DNA of 64,000 nt from VRUE01 sp963728045 (GCA_963728045.1 CAVSIE010000002.1:558001-622000), one strand, 5' to 3'; shown: positions 1 through 8,303, counted from the first letter of the stretch. The notes: generated from the letters alone by a model not told the origin. Program-made: numbers and translations.

Positions 1-800
1 GGCCCGAGGGCGAGCTGCGCCGGCGGATGCTGCTCGACTTCGGCGACGCGGTCGAGTCGCTCGCGGGCCGCTACGTGACCGCCGAGGACGTCGGCACCGG
101 CGCCGCCGACATGGTCACGATCGCCGAGCGGACCGCCCACGTGGTCGGCCTGCCGGCCGAGCGCGGCGGTCGCGGCGACCCGAGCCCGCTGACCGCGCGA
201 GGGGTGCTCGGCGGCGATCCGCGCCTGCCTCGAGCATCGCTTCGGCGATGCCTCGCTGTCCGGTGTCCGGGTCTGCGTGGTCGGCGTCGGCAGCGTCGGC
301 GGCCGGCTGGCGCGAATGCTGGCCGGCGCCGGCGCGGAGCTCACGATCTCCGACATCGACCCCGCGCGCAGGGCCGCTCGCCGAGGAGCTCGGGGCGACA
401 TGGGTCGATCCGGAGGAGGCGATCGCGGCCGATTGCGACGTCCTCGCCCCCTGCGCTCTCGGCGGGGCGATCGACGCGGCCACGATTCCGCGGCTTCGCT
501 GCCAGATCGTCTGCGGGGCCGCGAACAACGTGCTCGCCGACGAGCGCCTGGCGGGCGCCGTCGCGGCAGCGCGGCATCCTCCTCGCCCCTGACTTCATCG
601 CCAACGCCGGCGGCCTGATCAACGTCTACGCCGAGCTGCGCGACCTGGACGACGAAGTCGTCCTGCGCCTCGTCGACGGGATCGGCCCGACGATGCGCCG
701 AATCCTCGAAGTGGCCGACCGCAAGGGAATCACCCCGCTGGCCGCAGCCCAGGAGCAGGCGCTGGAGCGGCTCCAAGCAACGACGGCCGCAGCCGCCTAG
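1..800 (+). pseudogene. Leucine/valine dehydrogenase-like gene, frameshifted, 5' end outside window
   Basis: NAD-dependent oxidative deamination of branched-chain amino acids is the expected role of this Glu/Leu/Phe/Val dehydrogenase family. Three reading frames must be joined: positions 3 to about 210 (ESLAGRYVTAEDVGTGAADM), about 211-370 with the Rossmann segment VVGVGSVGGRLARML, about 371-568 (LAPCALGGAIDAATIPRL, IVCGAANNVL), then the first frame again (FIANAGGLINVYAE) to the TAG at 798-800. Each step equals one extra base. The protein runs in from before base 1, so the catalytic lysine region is not visible. Conservation is excellent on both sides of every shift, which fits recent inactivation or sequence error rather than old decay. 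Confidence 0.8.
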
Positions 801-807
801 TTCTCGG

Positions 808-1776
808 CTACGCATTGCCGCAGTAGCCGCAGCGAGGCGTGCCCACTCGGCGATCTTTCTGGCAGCTTGAGCAGCTGGCGATCACTGCTCGTCCGCACCC
901 CTCGCAGTGCGGCTTGTCGCGAAGGGGGAACCCGCAAAAAGGACACTCTCCACGACGAACCCGCCGTGCCGGAACTCGTTTCGCCAGGAAACGCTGCAGG
1001 GCGACGAAGGCGGCCAGCGTCAGGGCTATTCCCACGATCGAGATCGCCAGAGGCCCGACCTCGGCGAACTCGATGTAGTTGTCGGTGTAGTCCGCGGCCA
1101 TGACGGCGGCGAGAACCGCGGTGGCCCCAATCCAGGCGAGCGCGGCGGGGAGATAGCGAGAGCTCCGAGACCGAAGGCGGATGAGCAGCCAGTAGGCGGC
1201 CGCGAGCATCAGGATCAGCAAAGCCAGGCGCAGGAGGAAGACGATCCGGTCGTGCCGGGCGCGGTCCTCGTCTGCATTCTCAGCGGCACGCTGTCGCAGC
1301 TCGGTCAGCCGTTCCTGTGCCTCCACCGCACTCGGGCGAGTCCGCATCTCAACCCTGACGGCGCCCCCCAGCTCTCTCGATGCTGACGCGAGCCTGGCTT
1401 GAGCGGACTCATACTCCGTTCGCAGCGCAGCCGGCGGTTCGTCGGCGTCCAATGCCGTTCGGTAGGCCTCGCGGCGGAGCTCCAACTGGCGAGTGGCCGC
1501 CCGCCGCTCCCGCCGAGCCCTTTCGACCGAGCTGATCGCCTGCCGGTGCTTCTGAATCGCCGAGAATTCGGCGGGGTCGATGAGCCTCCGGTCTGGCACG
1601 TAGGAGGTCGGGTCGCTCTTGGAGACCTCGTCGAGCTTGACGTAACTCCAAACGGCGCCGATCGCGATGAAGACAGCGAGGACGAGAGCAAGGATCTTCT
1701 CGGCGGTGCTCGTCTCGATCTCCCCGTCCCCCACCCGGCTACCTGCTGGTCGAAATCGGCTGCCGCTCTCGCTCAT
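808..1776 (-). CDS. Membrane protein with coiled coil and C-terminal zinc ribbons
   Basis: 322 residues, no family recognised. An N-terminal transmembrane helix (about 28-46) is followed by a charged, probably coiled-coil stretch (about 70-175, rich in Arg, Glu and Ala), then three hydrophobic helices (about 181-200, 210-228, 241-263) and a C-terminal cysteine-rich region with CPFCG, HCEGCG, CSSC and CGYCG, which can form two zinc ribbons. The start overlaps the stop of the upstream XRE regulator by four bases (1773-1776), so the two are very probably co-translated. A membrane-anchored coil controlled by its own repressor is suggested by context only; a stress or envelope role would be a guess. 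Confidence 0.75.
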   Translation of the reverse strand: MSESGSRFRPAGSRVGDGEIETSTAEKILALVLAVFIAIGAVWSYVKLDEVSKSDPTSYVPDRRLIDPAEFSAIQKHRQAISSVERARRERRAATRQLELRREAYRTALDADEPPAALRTEYESAQARLASASRELGGAVRVEMRTRPSAVEAQERLTELRQRAAENADEDRARHDRIVFLLRLALLILMLAAAYWLLIRLRSRSSRYLPAALAWIGATAVLAAVMAADYTDNYIEFAEVGPLAISIVGIALTLAAFVALQRFLAKRVPARRVRRGECPFCGFPLRDKPHCEGCGRAVIASCSSCQKDRRVGTPRCGYCGNA

Positions 1777-2042
1777 CCTGTCTCTCCTCTTTTGCCGCCG
1801 TCGGGCGGGTTCGTTTTGGGGCGAAGCTCGATCATCAGCTCGCAGTCGAGGGCTGCGGCAATGCGCGCAAGGGTGTCGATCCGGGGCGGCCGCGCCCCCC
1901 GCTCCACCCGGGCGATTGCGGATTGCGTCGTTCCACAGAGCTCAGCCAGTTCACGTTGGGAGACGCCCCAGGCTTTCCGCCTCTCCGCGACTCGCTCCGC
2001 GATCAGGCCGAACAGCTCTCGTTCGTCGGGGTCGGCTGCCAT
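1773..2042 (-). CDS. XRE-family helix-turn-helix regulator
   Basis: 89 residues forming a single Cro/C1-type DNA-binding domain: LIAERVAERRKAWGVSQREL, then LAELCGTTQSAIARVERGAR with the recognition helix at about residues 40-50, then RPPRIDTLARIAAAL. There is no sensor domain, so it is a small repressor of the type seen in restriction-modification and toxin-antitoxin control. It is first in a two-gene operon with the zinc-ribbon membrane protein. Twin palindromes overlap its own start codon (2041-2074), so autoregulation is likely. The ATG at 2042 is preceded by a -10-like TATACA (read on the minus strand, 2061-2056), leaving a leader of only a few bases. Confidence 0.85.
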   Translation of the reverse strand: MAADPDERELFGLIAERVAERRKAWGVSQRELAELCGTTQSAIARVERGARPPRIDTLARIAAALDCELMIELRPKTNPPDGGKRGETG

Positions 2043-2074
2043 AGCAAGGTTGCTATGTATAGCAAAACTGCTAT
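2041..2074 (-). promoter_or_regulatory. Twin palindromic operator over the XRE start codon
   Basis: Two inverted repeats sit 18 bp apart centre to centre: ATAGCAAGGTTGCTAT at 2041-2056 (7-bp arms) and ATAGCAAAACTGCTAT at 2059-2074 (6-bp arms). The first covers the regulator's start codon, and the spacer carries the -10-like TATACA. Same half-site, about two helical turns apart, next to an XRE gene: this is the usual geometry of an autoregulatory operator. It may also affect the divergent dioxygenase gene that starts at 2129. Binding is inferred. Confidence 0.65.
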
Positions 2075-2128
2075 GTGCAGTGGACTAGCCTTTGAAGTCG
2101 AGAATCTGCATTAGTTGGAAGGAGGCTG

Positions 2129-2884
2129 ATGATCGATCGTCCGATGCGCCGCCGCGAGATGGTGGCGCTGTCGGCTGGGACGCTGGCGAGCGCTGTCCTT
2201 TACGCCTGCGGCGCCGACGAGCACGAGGCGGCCAGATCCACGCTGGGAGGGGCCACGACCATGCCTGACTGCGTGTTGACGCCCGCACAGGAGGAAGGCC
2301 CCTTCTATATCGACCTGGCGCAGGTTCGGCAGGACATCGTCGAGAACCGCCCAGGCGTGCCGCTCGCGCTCGCGCTGACGGTGGTCGACTCGAGTACCTG
2401 CGAGCCGATCCGCGATGCCGCCGTTGACATCTGGCACTGCGACGCCCTCGGCGTCTACTCCGGCGAGCCATCGGAGGGCAGCGAGGGCGAGACCTACCTG
2501 CGTGGGGTCCAGCTGACCGACGGGAACGGCCTGGCGGAGTTCGCGACCATCTACCCAGGTCAGTACCCGGGACGGACGACGCACATCCACGTCAAGGTCC
2601 ATATCGGCGGGCGGCAGAGCGACGGCGCCTACTCCGGTGGTCACGTGTCGCACACCGGTCAGCTGTTCACCTCCGATCGGCACGACACGGAAGTCTTCGC
2701 GCTCGCCCCCTACAACCGGAACGGCGCCGTGATCACCTCGCGCAACACAGACGGCATCTTTCGGTATCAGGGCGGCTCGAGCTCGGTGCTCGCCCTCGCA
2801 CCAGTCGGCGACAGCCTTAAGCGGCATGGCTTTACGGCAAGAGCGGCGTTGGGCGTGGATTCCAGCGCTATTCCACAACGGTGA
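2129..2884 (+). CDS. Intradiol ring-cleavage dioxygenase-like lipoprotein
   Basis: 251 residues of the catechol/protocatechuate 3,4-dioxygenase fold, which opens aromatic diols with non-heme Fe(III). The four expected iron ligands are visible: Tyr110 (WHCDALGVYSG), Tyr146 (YPGQYPGRT) and His152/His154 (RTTHIHVKV). EGPFY at 57-60 is also typical. The N-terminus has twin arginines (MRRREM) and a hydrophobic stretch ending in LYACG, so Cys27 could be a lipobox cysteine after Tat export. A strong ribosome-binding site (GGAAGGAGG, 2118-2126 region) fixes the ATG. It stands alone, with no other aromatic-degradation genes nearby, so the substrate is unknown. Its last 17 bases overlap the convergent toxin gene. 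Confidence 0.85.
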   Translation: MIDRPMRRREMVALSAGTLASAVLYACGADEHEAARSTLGGATTMPDCVLTPAQEEGPFYIDLAQVRQDIVENRPGVPLALALTVVDSSTCEPIRDAAVDIWHCDALGVYSGEPSEGSEGETYLRGVQLTDGNGLAEFATIYPGQYPGRTTHIHVKVHIGGRQSDGAYSGGHVSHTGQLFTSDRHDTEVFALAPYNRNGAVITSRNTDGIFRYQGGSSSVLALAPVGDSLKRHGFTARAALGVDSSAIPQR

Positions 2885-3251
2885 CACCGGGAAGCTCGGC
2901 AAAGCCGCCCTGATCGAAGCTCACGACCTGCCGGTCCAGAGCTCGCGCCGTCGCAGCGATGATCAGGTCGTGGGCGCCGCGAGGCGAGCCTGTCCGCCGA
3001 GCGTGTGCCAGCAGAGCGGCATGTGCCTCGGCCACGTTGAGGTCGTAGACCTCAACCGAGACGGCGTCTAGAACCGCCGCAACAAAGCGCTCCCGCTTAT
3101 CCCGCCTTCGTCCTTTCGCCAGCTGGACCCCGACCCTCAGCTCCGCCACGGTGATCGCCGCCACCGCGACATCATCGCCATCGTCAATCGCCTCACCCAG
3201 CGAATCGCCCCCGCGCTCGGCATCGACCAAGACCGTCGTGTCGAGGATCAG
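2868..3251 (-). CDS. VapC-like PIN-domain toxin (probable CTG start)
   Basis: PIN-domain ribonuclease, the toxin of a type II toxin-antitoxin pair. The acidic residues of the PIN fold are present if translation begins at the CTG at 3251: MILDTTVLVDAE gives the first Asp, ITVAELRVG the conserved Glu and GAHDLIIAATA the downstream Asp. No in-frame ATG, GTG or TTG lies upstream before a stop codon. The next usable start, TTG at 3230, would delete the catalytic LDTT strand. CTG 3251 forms a CTGA overlap with the antitoxin stop, the same geometry as the usual ATGA coupling. 127 residues is normal for VapC. The gene end overlaps the convergent dioxygenase by 17 bp. Confidence 0.8.
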   Translation of the reverse strand: MILDTTVLVDAERGGDSLGEAIDDGDDVAVAAITVAELRVGVQLAKGRRRDKRERFVAAVLDAVSVEVYDLNVAEAHAALLAHARRTGSPRGAHDLIIAATARALDRQVVSFDQGGFAELPGVTVVE

Positions 3252-3499
3252 TCGCGCCAGGGGTCCGTCACAGGCTCCATGCCCTCGCGAAGCTCTCGCA
3301 GCTCGTCCGCCCAGGCATCATCAGGTCGATTGCCGCGAAGCGCTTTCTTGAGCGCCTTCCCGGTTCCGCCACTTGCCGGGCCGATGGTCGCCACAGCACG
3401 GCCGTGGCGGACCACGACGTAGGACTCCCCACCGCGTTCCACCTCGTCCAAAACCTCCGAGAACCGGCGGGACGCATCGGTCGCACTCAACTGCTTCAC
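3248..3499 (-). CDS. Phd/YefM-type antitoxin
   Basis: 83 residues. The N-terminal half (MKQLSATDASRRFSEVLDEV, then GGESYVVVRHGRAVATI) is the Phd/YefM DNA-binding dimer fold that represses its own promoter. The C-terminal half is charged and probably disordered until bound to the toxin. It lies directly upstream of the PIN toxin and overlaps it by four bases, so both should be made from one message with the antitoxin first. A -10-like GATAAT (minus strand, 3513-3508) lies just upstream of the start, implying a very short leader. Confidence 0.85.
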   Translation of the reverse strand: MKQLSATDASRRFSEVLDEVERGGESYVVVRHGRAVATIGPASGGTGKALKKALRGNRPDDAWADELRELREGMEPVTDPWRD

Positions 3500-3537
3500 G
3501 GAATCAGATTATCAGACTTAGACTCTTTGTCTGCGGG

Positions 3538-4479
3538 CTAGCGGGACCCGGCGTGTGGCGGCGGCCCGGCATTGCCGGGCCCCGGGGAGCCTTCGGGTGG
3601 CCCAGGGGCTACAGGTGGCCCGGCGCCGGGCGGCTGAGCCGCATCGGGCAGGCTGTTCCCAGGGTCTGCCGATGGCCCAGGGGCGACGGCGGCTGGCGCC
3701 GTGGCGACCGGGGGCGGCGCGAACGGGGTCGAAGTCGAAGGCGGCGGCGCTTGGACCGAGGGTCGCACGGCGGGTCTCGTATCGCTGCCGTCCTCGGGCG
3801 ATGGCGATGCGGCGCCGGCGGGATCGCTCCTGTCCTCCCCATGGCCGGCATCGACAGGGGGCTCCTGACTTCGGGCTGCGCTCGAGGGGAGAAGCGTGGA
3901 GGGAACTGCGGCCAGTTGACGGAGAGGACGACTGGCCGGACTCGATGGCGATTCCTGCGCTTGATCGACACGCTGCTTCGCGGTCCGCTCCTCACGTGGT
4001 TTCACCAGCGGGCTCAGCTCGGACGCGCCTCCAGCGAGCAACGCGAGCCACGCCAGCGTCACGACGCCGCCGGTCGCGAAGGTACGCAGAGGCGTAGGCA
4101 AGGGCAGTGTTTCCGGCACCCGAGGCAGCTCCGCGGTCCGGATCCGAAGACCGAGTTCCGCCAGCTTGGCCATGCCGATGACGGCAACCAGGAGGACGGA
4201 GGTGATTCCGATCAGCGTCAGCGGAAGAACCGTGCCGGTATCTGCTCGGGGGGCGTCCCCGAGTCCCGTAGCCGAAAGCGCGAGGTAGACGAGGCGAATC
4301 GTGAGGTCGATCGCGACGATCATCGTCACTGCCTGAGCGAACTGGCGGCCGACGAGCCGCCAGGCGGCGACGCCGCTGCGCCCTCTCAGGGTCTTCCAGA
4401 GCTCGGGGAGTGGCGCCAGGAGTGCCGAGAAGATGAAGAACAGGCCCCCGAGCCCGAGCCCTGGCAGTCCCGCCGACAT
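3538..4479 (-). CDS. Membrane protein with long proline-rich tail
   Basis: 313 residues, no family recognised. Four hydrophobic segments occupy the first half (about 8-25, 45-70, 88-108, 133-150); residues from about 160 to the end are Pro/Ala/Ser-rich and probably disordered. The start codon shares one base (4479) with the stop of the upstream glycosyltransferase, so the two are translationally coupled and probably act together, for example as polymer synthase and membrane partner. The proline tail could span the cell wall, but its topology is not known. Confidence 0.7.
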   Translation of the reverse strand: MSAGLPGLGLGGLFFIFSALLAPLPELWKTLRGRSGVAAWRLVGRQFAQAVTMIVAIDLTIRLVYLALSATGLGDAPRADTGTVLPLTLIGITSVLLVAVIGMAKLAELGLRIRTAELPRVPETLPLPTPLRTFATGGVVTLAWLALLAGGASELSPLVKPREERTAKQRVDQAQESPSSPASRPLRQLAAVPSTLLPSSAARSQEPPVDAGHGEDRSDPAGAASPSPEDGSDTRPAVRPSVQAPPPSTSTPFAPPPVATAPAAVAPGPSADPGNSLPDAAQPPGAGPPVAPGPPEGSPGPGNAGPPPHAGSR

Positions 4480-5531
4480 CAGTGGCCCTTCTCGTAGACG
4501 AGGAGGGGTCGGCCAGCGATCAGCTCGTTCCAGAGGGCTCGGATCATGAAGGCGCCGTTGACGACGCGCAGGACGAAGAAGCTCGGCAGGGAAGCGAGCG
4601 CCCGCCCCACCTCCCGTCGCTCGGCTGCCTGCCAGAGGACCGGGACCATCACCACCGGCGCGTCGATCAGGTAGGCCAGGAGGATCAGCGGGTCAATCGC
4701 CACGGCAAGGACGGGGATGAGGGCGAGATAGGCGAACGACGCCAGCAGCGCATCCCAGAAGGCGACGGCGACCGTGGATCGCAGGTACCCGAGGTGGGCC
4801 AGCGAGCGCTTGTGAAGGCGCACGTTCTGGATGAAGCCGTGCGACCAGCGTCGCAGCTGCTTGCTGAGGAAGGCGAAGCTATGCGGCTCGATCGGGTAGG
4901 AGACCGCCGCGGGAAGGAAGCGGACCTTCTTGCCGGCCTCGTAGATCGTCCAGGTCAGGTCCATGTCCTCGGCCATCGTCCTGGTGGACCAGCCGCCGAG
5001 GGCGCGCAGCCCCTCGGTGCGGTAGATCGAGAAGCATCCGGATGAGATCAGCGGCTTGTCGTACTGGTCCTGCACGCGCTTGAAGAAACCGAAGGCGAGC
5101 ATGTACTCGATGTAGCGTCCCCGCTCCCAGATGGTTCCGACGCGACGGGGCAGCACCGTGCCGCAGGCGGCGGTCACCTCGGGGTCGGCGAAAGCGGGCA
5201 GCAACAGCTCGATCGCGTCGGGGGCGAGGGTCGTATCCGCGTCGAGCGCCATGACCAGGTCCGTGCGGACGTTGGCGAGCGCAAAGGTCTGGGCGCCGGC
5301 CTTTGAGCCGGTGTTCCGGGGAGGGCGCCGGACCTTGACCCCCAGCGCCGAGGCGACCTCGGCCGTCGCATCGGTGGAGCAGTCGTCGATGACGACGATC
5401 TCGTCCGGGACGATCGTTTGCTGCTGCAGAGAGCGAATCGTGTCCGCGATCGAATCCGCCTCGTTGTAGGCGGGGATGATCACCGTGAGCGCGCAGCTCT
5501 CGACCGTGCTCGCGTTAGTTGCAGGATCCAT
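4479..5531 (-). CDS. Processive family 2 glycosyltransferase
   Basis: 350 residues with a GT-A catalytic domain followed by membrane helices. The signature of processive beta-glycosyltransferases (cellulose, chitin, hyaluronan and PNAG synthases) is complete: ASP pair at 49-50 (VIDDCSTD), DAD at 97-99, ED at 188-189 (MAEDMDL) and QLRRW at 225-229. C-terminal helices lie at about 250-300 and 315-335. It probably polymerises a sugar from a UDP-sugar and passes it through the membrane; the sugar cannot be told from sequence. It is coupled to the downstream proline-tailed membrane protein. Confidence 0.85.
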   Translation of the reverse strand: MDPATNASTVESCALTVIIPAYNEADSIADTIRSLQQQTIVPDEIVVIDDCSTDATAEVASALGVKVRRPPRNTGSKAGAQTFALANVRTDLVMALDADTTLAPDAIELLLPAFADPEVTAACGTVLPRRVGTIWERGRYIEYMLAFGFFKRVQDQYDKPLISSGCFSIYRTEGLRALGGWSTRTMAEDMDLTWTIYEAGKKVRFLPAAVSYPIEPHSFAFLSKQLRRWSHGFIQNVRLHKRSLAHLGYLRSTVAVAFWDALLASFAYLALIPVLAVAIDPLILLAYLIDAPVVMVPVLWQAAERREVGRALASLPSFFVLRVVNGAFMIRALWNELIAGRPLLVYEKGH

Positions 5532-5575
5532 CGGGTGTAGAACGGCGCGAAGCCCCGATAGTCAGGGCAGAGGAA

Positions 5576-6565
5576 CTAACGCGGCCCGTCGGTATGCACG
5601 AACAGCACTGGGTCGCCGAGGCGGCCCTCCGCGCGCAGCGCCAGCAGGCCGGCCATCGCCTTCGCGGTGTAGACGGGATCGAGCGAGAGCCGCTCCTCAG
5701 CGGCGAGAGCGGCGGCGCTCGTGGCGGCCTCGGTGGGATGGCCGTAGCCCGCCCCGATCTGGTCGCGGGTCAGGTCGAGCATGCCCGGCTCGAGCTGGAG
5801 CTCGCCGAGGCGGGCTCCACGGCGCTCCAGCAACGCGGCGGTGCGCCGCGCGAGGCGGGCGAACACCGGCGCGTCGAGGCGAAGCTGGTCGTTGACCACG
5901 ACCCCGACGACGCGGGTGCGCAGGCCGGCGAGCTGGAAGCCGAGCGCCAGGCCGGCCGCGGTGCCGCCGGTGCCGACCGGGACGACGACGTGCGCCGGCT
6001 CGGGCAGCGAGCCGTCCTCGACCTGGGCGGCGATCTCCAGCGCCGCCTCGACATAGCCGAGCGCTCCGACCGGCGAGGAGCCGCCTGCCGGCAACAGGTA
6101 CGGCGGGCGGCCACCGCGAGCGTTGCGGGCGAGCAGCCACGGCAGCATCGCCACGGTTCGCACCTTCGTGTGGGTGCGGTAGATGCGCGCGCCCGAGGCT
6201 TCGAGCCGAGCGAGCTGGGCGCTGACGTGGGCGTCGACCGGCTGGTCGACGAGCGCGAGCGCGGTCTCGAGGCCGTGTTCGCGGGCGTAGAGCGCGGTCG
6301 CCAGCCCCCAGTTCGTGCCGAGCCCGCCGAAGGTGAGGATCGAGCGGCGGCCGCGGCGCCGGGCATCGGGGATCAGCCACTCGAGCTTGCGCACCTTGTT
6401 GCCGCCCCAGCCGCCCGAGCCGAAGGCGCCGTCTTCCTTCACCCAGATGCCGAGACCGGCCAGCTCGCGGACAGGCGTCGGGCGCCCGGACAGCACGAGA
6501 TGAGGGAGGGTCTCGGCCAAAGCCGGGAAGCGCTGATGCAGATAGGTGTTCAAGACTGTGAGCAT
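5576..6565 (-). CDS. ACC deaminase / D-cysteine desulfhydrase family PLP enzyme
   Basis: 329 residues of the fold-type II PLP family that contains 1-aminocyclopropane-1-carboxylate deaminase and D-cysteine desulfhydrase. The PLP lysine is Lys57 in GGWGGNKVRKLEW; the phosphate-binding VPVGTGGTAAGLALG lies at about 195-210. Sequence alone does not decide between ACC and D-cysteine as substrate. The start codon overlaps, in opposite direction, the ATG of the ABC ATPase gene on a shared CATG. Downstream on the same strand lies the glycosyltransferase gene after 44 bp. Confidence 0.8.
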   Translation of the reverse strand: MLTVLNTYLHQRFPALAETLPHLVLSGRPTPVRELAGLGIWVKEDGAFGSGGWGGNKVRKLEWLIPDARRRGRRSILTFGGLGTNWGLATALYAREHGLETALALVDQPVDAHVSAQLARLEASGARIYRTHTKVRTVAMLPWLLARNARGGRPPYLLPAGGSSPVGALGYVEAALEIAAQVEDGSLPEPAHVVVPVGTGGTAAGLALGFQLAGLRTRVVGVVVNDQLRLDAPVFARLARRTAALLERRGARLGELQLEPGMLDLTRDQIGAGYGHPTEAATSAAALAAEERLSLDPVYTAKAMAGLLALRAEGRLGDPVLFVHTDGPR

Positions 6566-7406
6566 GACTACTGCCCTATCTGTCCGCGGTCTCTCGAAGC
6601 GCTACGGCAGGACGACCGCGCTCGACGCCGTCGATCTCGAGGTCGAGGCGGGAGAGCTCGTCGGCCTGCTCGGCCCCAACGGAGCGGGCAAGTCGACGCT
6701 GGTCAAGATCGCCTGCGGCCTGGTCCGGCCGACGGCCGGGGAAGCGCACGTCGCCGGTGCGACGGCCGGCAGCCGGGCGGCACGAGCGTCCACCGGCTAC
6801 CTCGCCGAGTTGTTCCGCTTTCCCGGCTGGGCCCGCGCCGAGGAGGTGCTCGCGCTGCACCAGCGCCTGGCCCGCTCCGGCGGCGGCGCGGTGGAGCGCG
6901 AGTCGCTGCTGGGGCGGGTCGGCCTCGGGGGCGAGGGCGGGCGCCGGGTGGAAACGATGAGCAAGGGCATGCAGCAGCGCCTGGGCATTGCCCAGGCGCT
7001 GCTCGGCGACCCGCGACTCGTTCTGCTCGATGAGCCGACGAGCGCGCTCGACCCGGGCGGCCGGCGCACGGTGCGCGAGCTGCTCGTCGGGCTGCGCGAC
7101 CAAGGCGTCGGCGTGCTGCTGAACTCACACCTGCTCAGCGAGATCGAGCTCGTCTGCGACCGGGTCGTGATCATCGATGGCGGCCGGGTGGTGACCGAGG
7201 GACGGCCGGAGGACCTGACCGCGACCGGCGGCGTCGAAGTGGAGACCTCCGAAGGCGTGCAGGTCCTGCCCGACGCGCGCCGCGAGGACGTCCCGCGAAT
7301 CGTCCGCGAGCTGGTGGCCGACGGCGCCGAGGTCTACGGCGTCCGCGTGGTGAGCGGCACGCTCGAGGACGCCTATCTCGCCGCCGTGGTGGGGCGCGAC
7401 GGGTGA
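6564..7406 (+). CDS. ABC transporter ATP-binding protein
   Basis: About 280 residues of the ABC-2 exporter/NatA type. It has Walker A GPNGAGKST, a signature segment MSKGMQQRLG, Walker B LVLLDEPTSALDP and the H-loop LLNSHLLSEIE. The signature deviates from LSGG, which is common in this subgroup. I chose ATG 6564 (MTTALSVRGLSKRYG); an upstream GTG at 6546 would add six residues and run into the divergent gene. It overlaps the permease gene by four bases (GTGA). It powers an exporter of unknown substrate. Confidence 0.9.
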   Translation: MTTALSVRGLSKRYGRTTALDAVDLEVEAGELVGLLGPNGAGKSTLVKIACGLVRPTAGEAHVAGATAGSRAARASTGYLAELFRFPGWARAEEVLALHQRLARSGGGAVERESLLGRVGLGGEGGRRVETMSKGMQQRLGIAQALLGDPRLVLLDEPTSALDPGGRRTVRELLVGLRDQGVGVLLNSHLLSEIELVCDRVVIIDGGRVVTEGRPEDLTATGGVEVETSEGVQVLPDARREDVPRIVRELVADGAEVYGVRVVSGTLEDAYLAAVVGRDG

Positions 7407-8260
7407 GCGACGCGATCACAATCGCCGGTCATGCGCTGCGCGAGGCGGTCCGCCGCCGCGTGCTGCTCGTCGTCGCCCTGCTGACCGCGGCCTTCCTCGC
7501 TCTCTTCGCGCTGGCCGCCTTCGAGACCTTCGACTCGCTCGAGCAGACGAGCGCCGGGGGCTTCATCCCGATCGACGAGCGGGCGCTGGCGGGCGGGACG
7601 CTGCTCGGCCTGGCGATGTTCGTCGCCCTCTTCCTCGGCGTGGTGCTGGCCGTCTTCCTCACGCTCGGCGCGGTCCGCGGCGACGCCGAGCGCGGCCTGC
7701 TGCAGCCGCTGGTCGTGCGTCCGGTGGGGCGCACGACGCTGCTGATCGGAAGGCTGCTCGCCGCCTCCGCCGTCTGCGCGCCCTACGTCGTCACGGTCTT
7801 CCTCGCCGCCGTGCTGATCACCAACGCCGCCGGCGACTTCACGCCCGGGTCGCTCGTCGTCCCCGCCGCCGGCCTGGCGCTAGGTGTCGTCACCGTGGTG
7901 GCGATCTCGCTGCTCGGCTCGGCGCTGCTAGGGACCACCGCCAACGGCATCGCGATCTTCATGGTCTTCGCGACGGGCCTCGCCGCCGGGCTGCTGGGCC
8001 AGATCGGCGACGCGCTCGACGTCGACAGCCTGACCACGGCGAGCTCGATCATCTCCTGGATCGTCCCCTTCGAGGCGCTCTACCAGAACGGCCTCCACGC
8101 GCTGACCTCAGACATCGACGGCGCGACAGGCGTGATCGTGCAGCTCGGCCCCTTCGGCGGCGCCAGCAACGTCGGCGCCGCGATCTGGCCCTGGGCGGTC
8201 GCCTGGTCCACCGCCGTGATGACGCTGGCGGCGCTAGCGTTTAGACGCCGGGATCTCTGA
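7403..8260 (+). CDS. ABC-2 type permease
   Basis: 285 residues with six predicted membrane helices (about 20-42, 62-90, 110-138, 150-178, 185-205, 258-280) and no nucleotide-binding motif. It is the membrane half of the exporter whose ATPase is encoded immediately upstream, with a GTGA stop/start overlap. Length and helix number fit the NosY/YhaP-like ABC-2 family. No substrate-binding protein is present, consistent with export. GTG start. Confidence 0.85.
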   Translation: MSDAITIAGHALREAVRRRVLLVVALLTAAFLALFALAAFETFDSLEQTSAGGFIPIDERALAGGTLLGLAMFVALFLGVVLAVFLTLGAVRGDAERGLLQPLVVRPVGRTTLLIGRLLAASAVCAPYVVTVFLAAVLITNAAGDFTPGSLVVPAAGLALGVVTVVAISLLGSALLGTTANGIAIFMVFATGLAAGLLGQIGDALDVDSLTTASSIISWIVPFEALYQNGLHALTSDIDGATGVIVQLGPFGGASNVGAAIWPWAVAWSTAVMTLAALAFRRRDL

Positions 8261-8303
8261 GCGCCGCAGAGCTAGACCCCGCCGGCGAAGCGTCGCACCT
8301 CCA

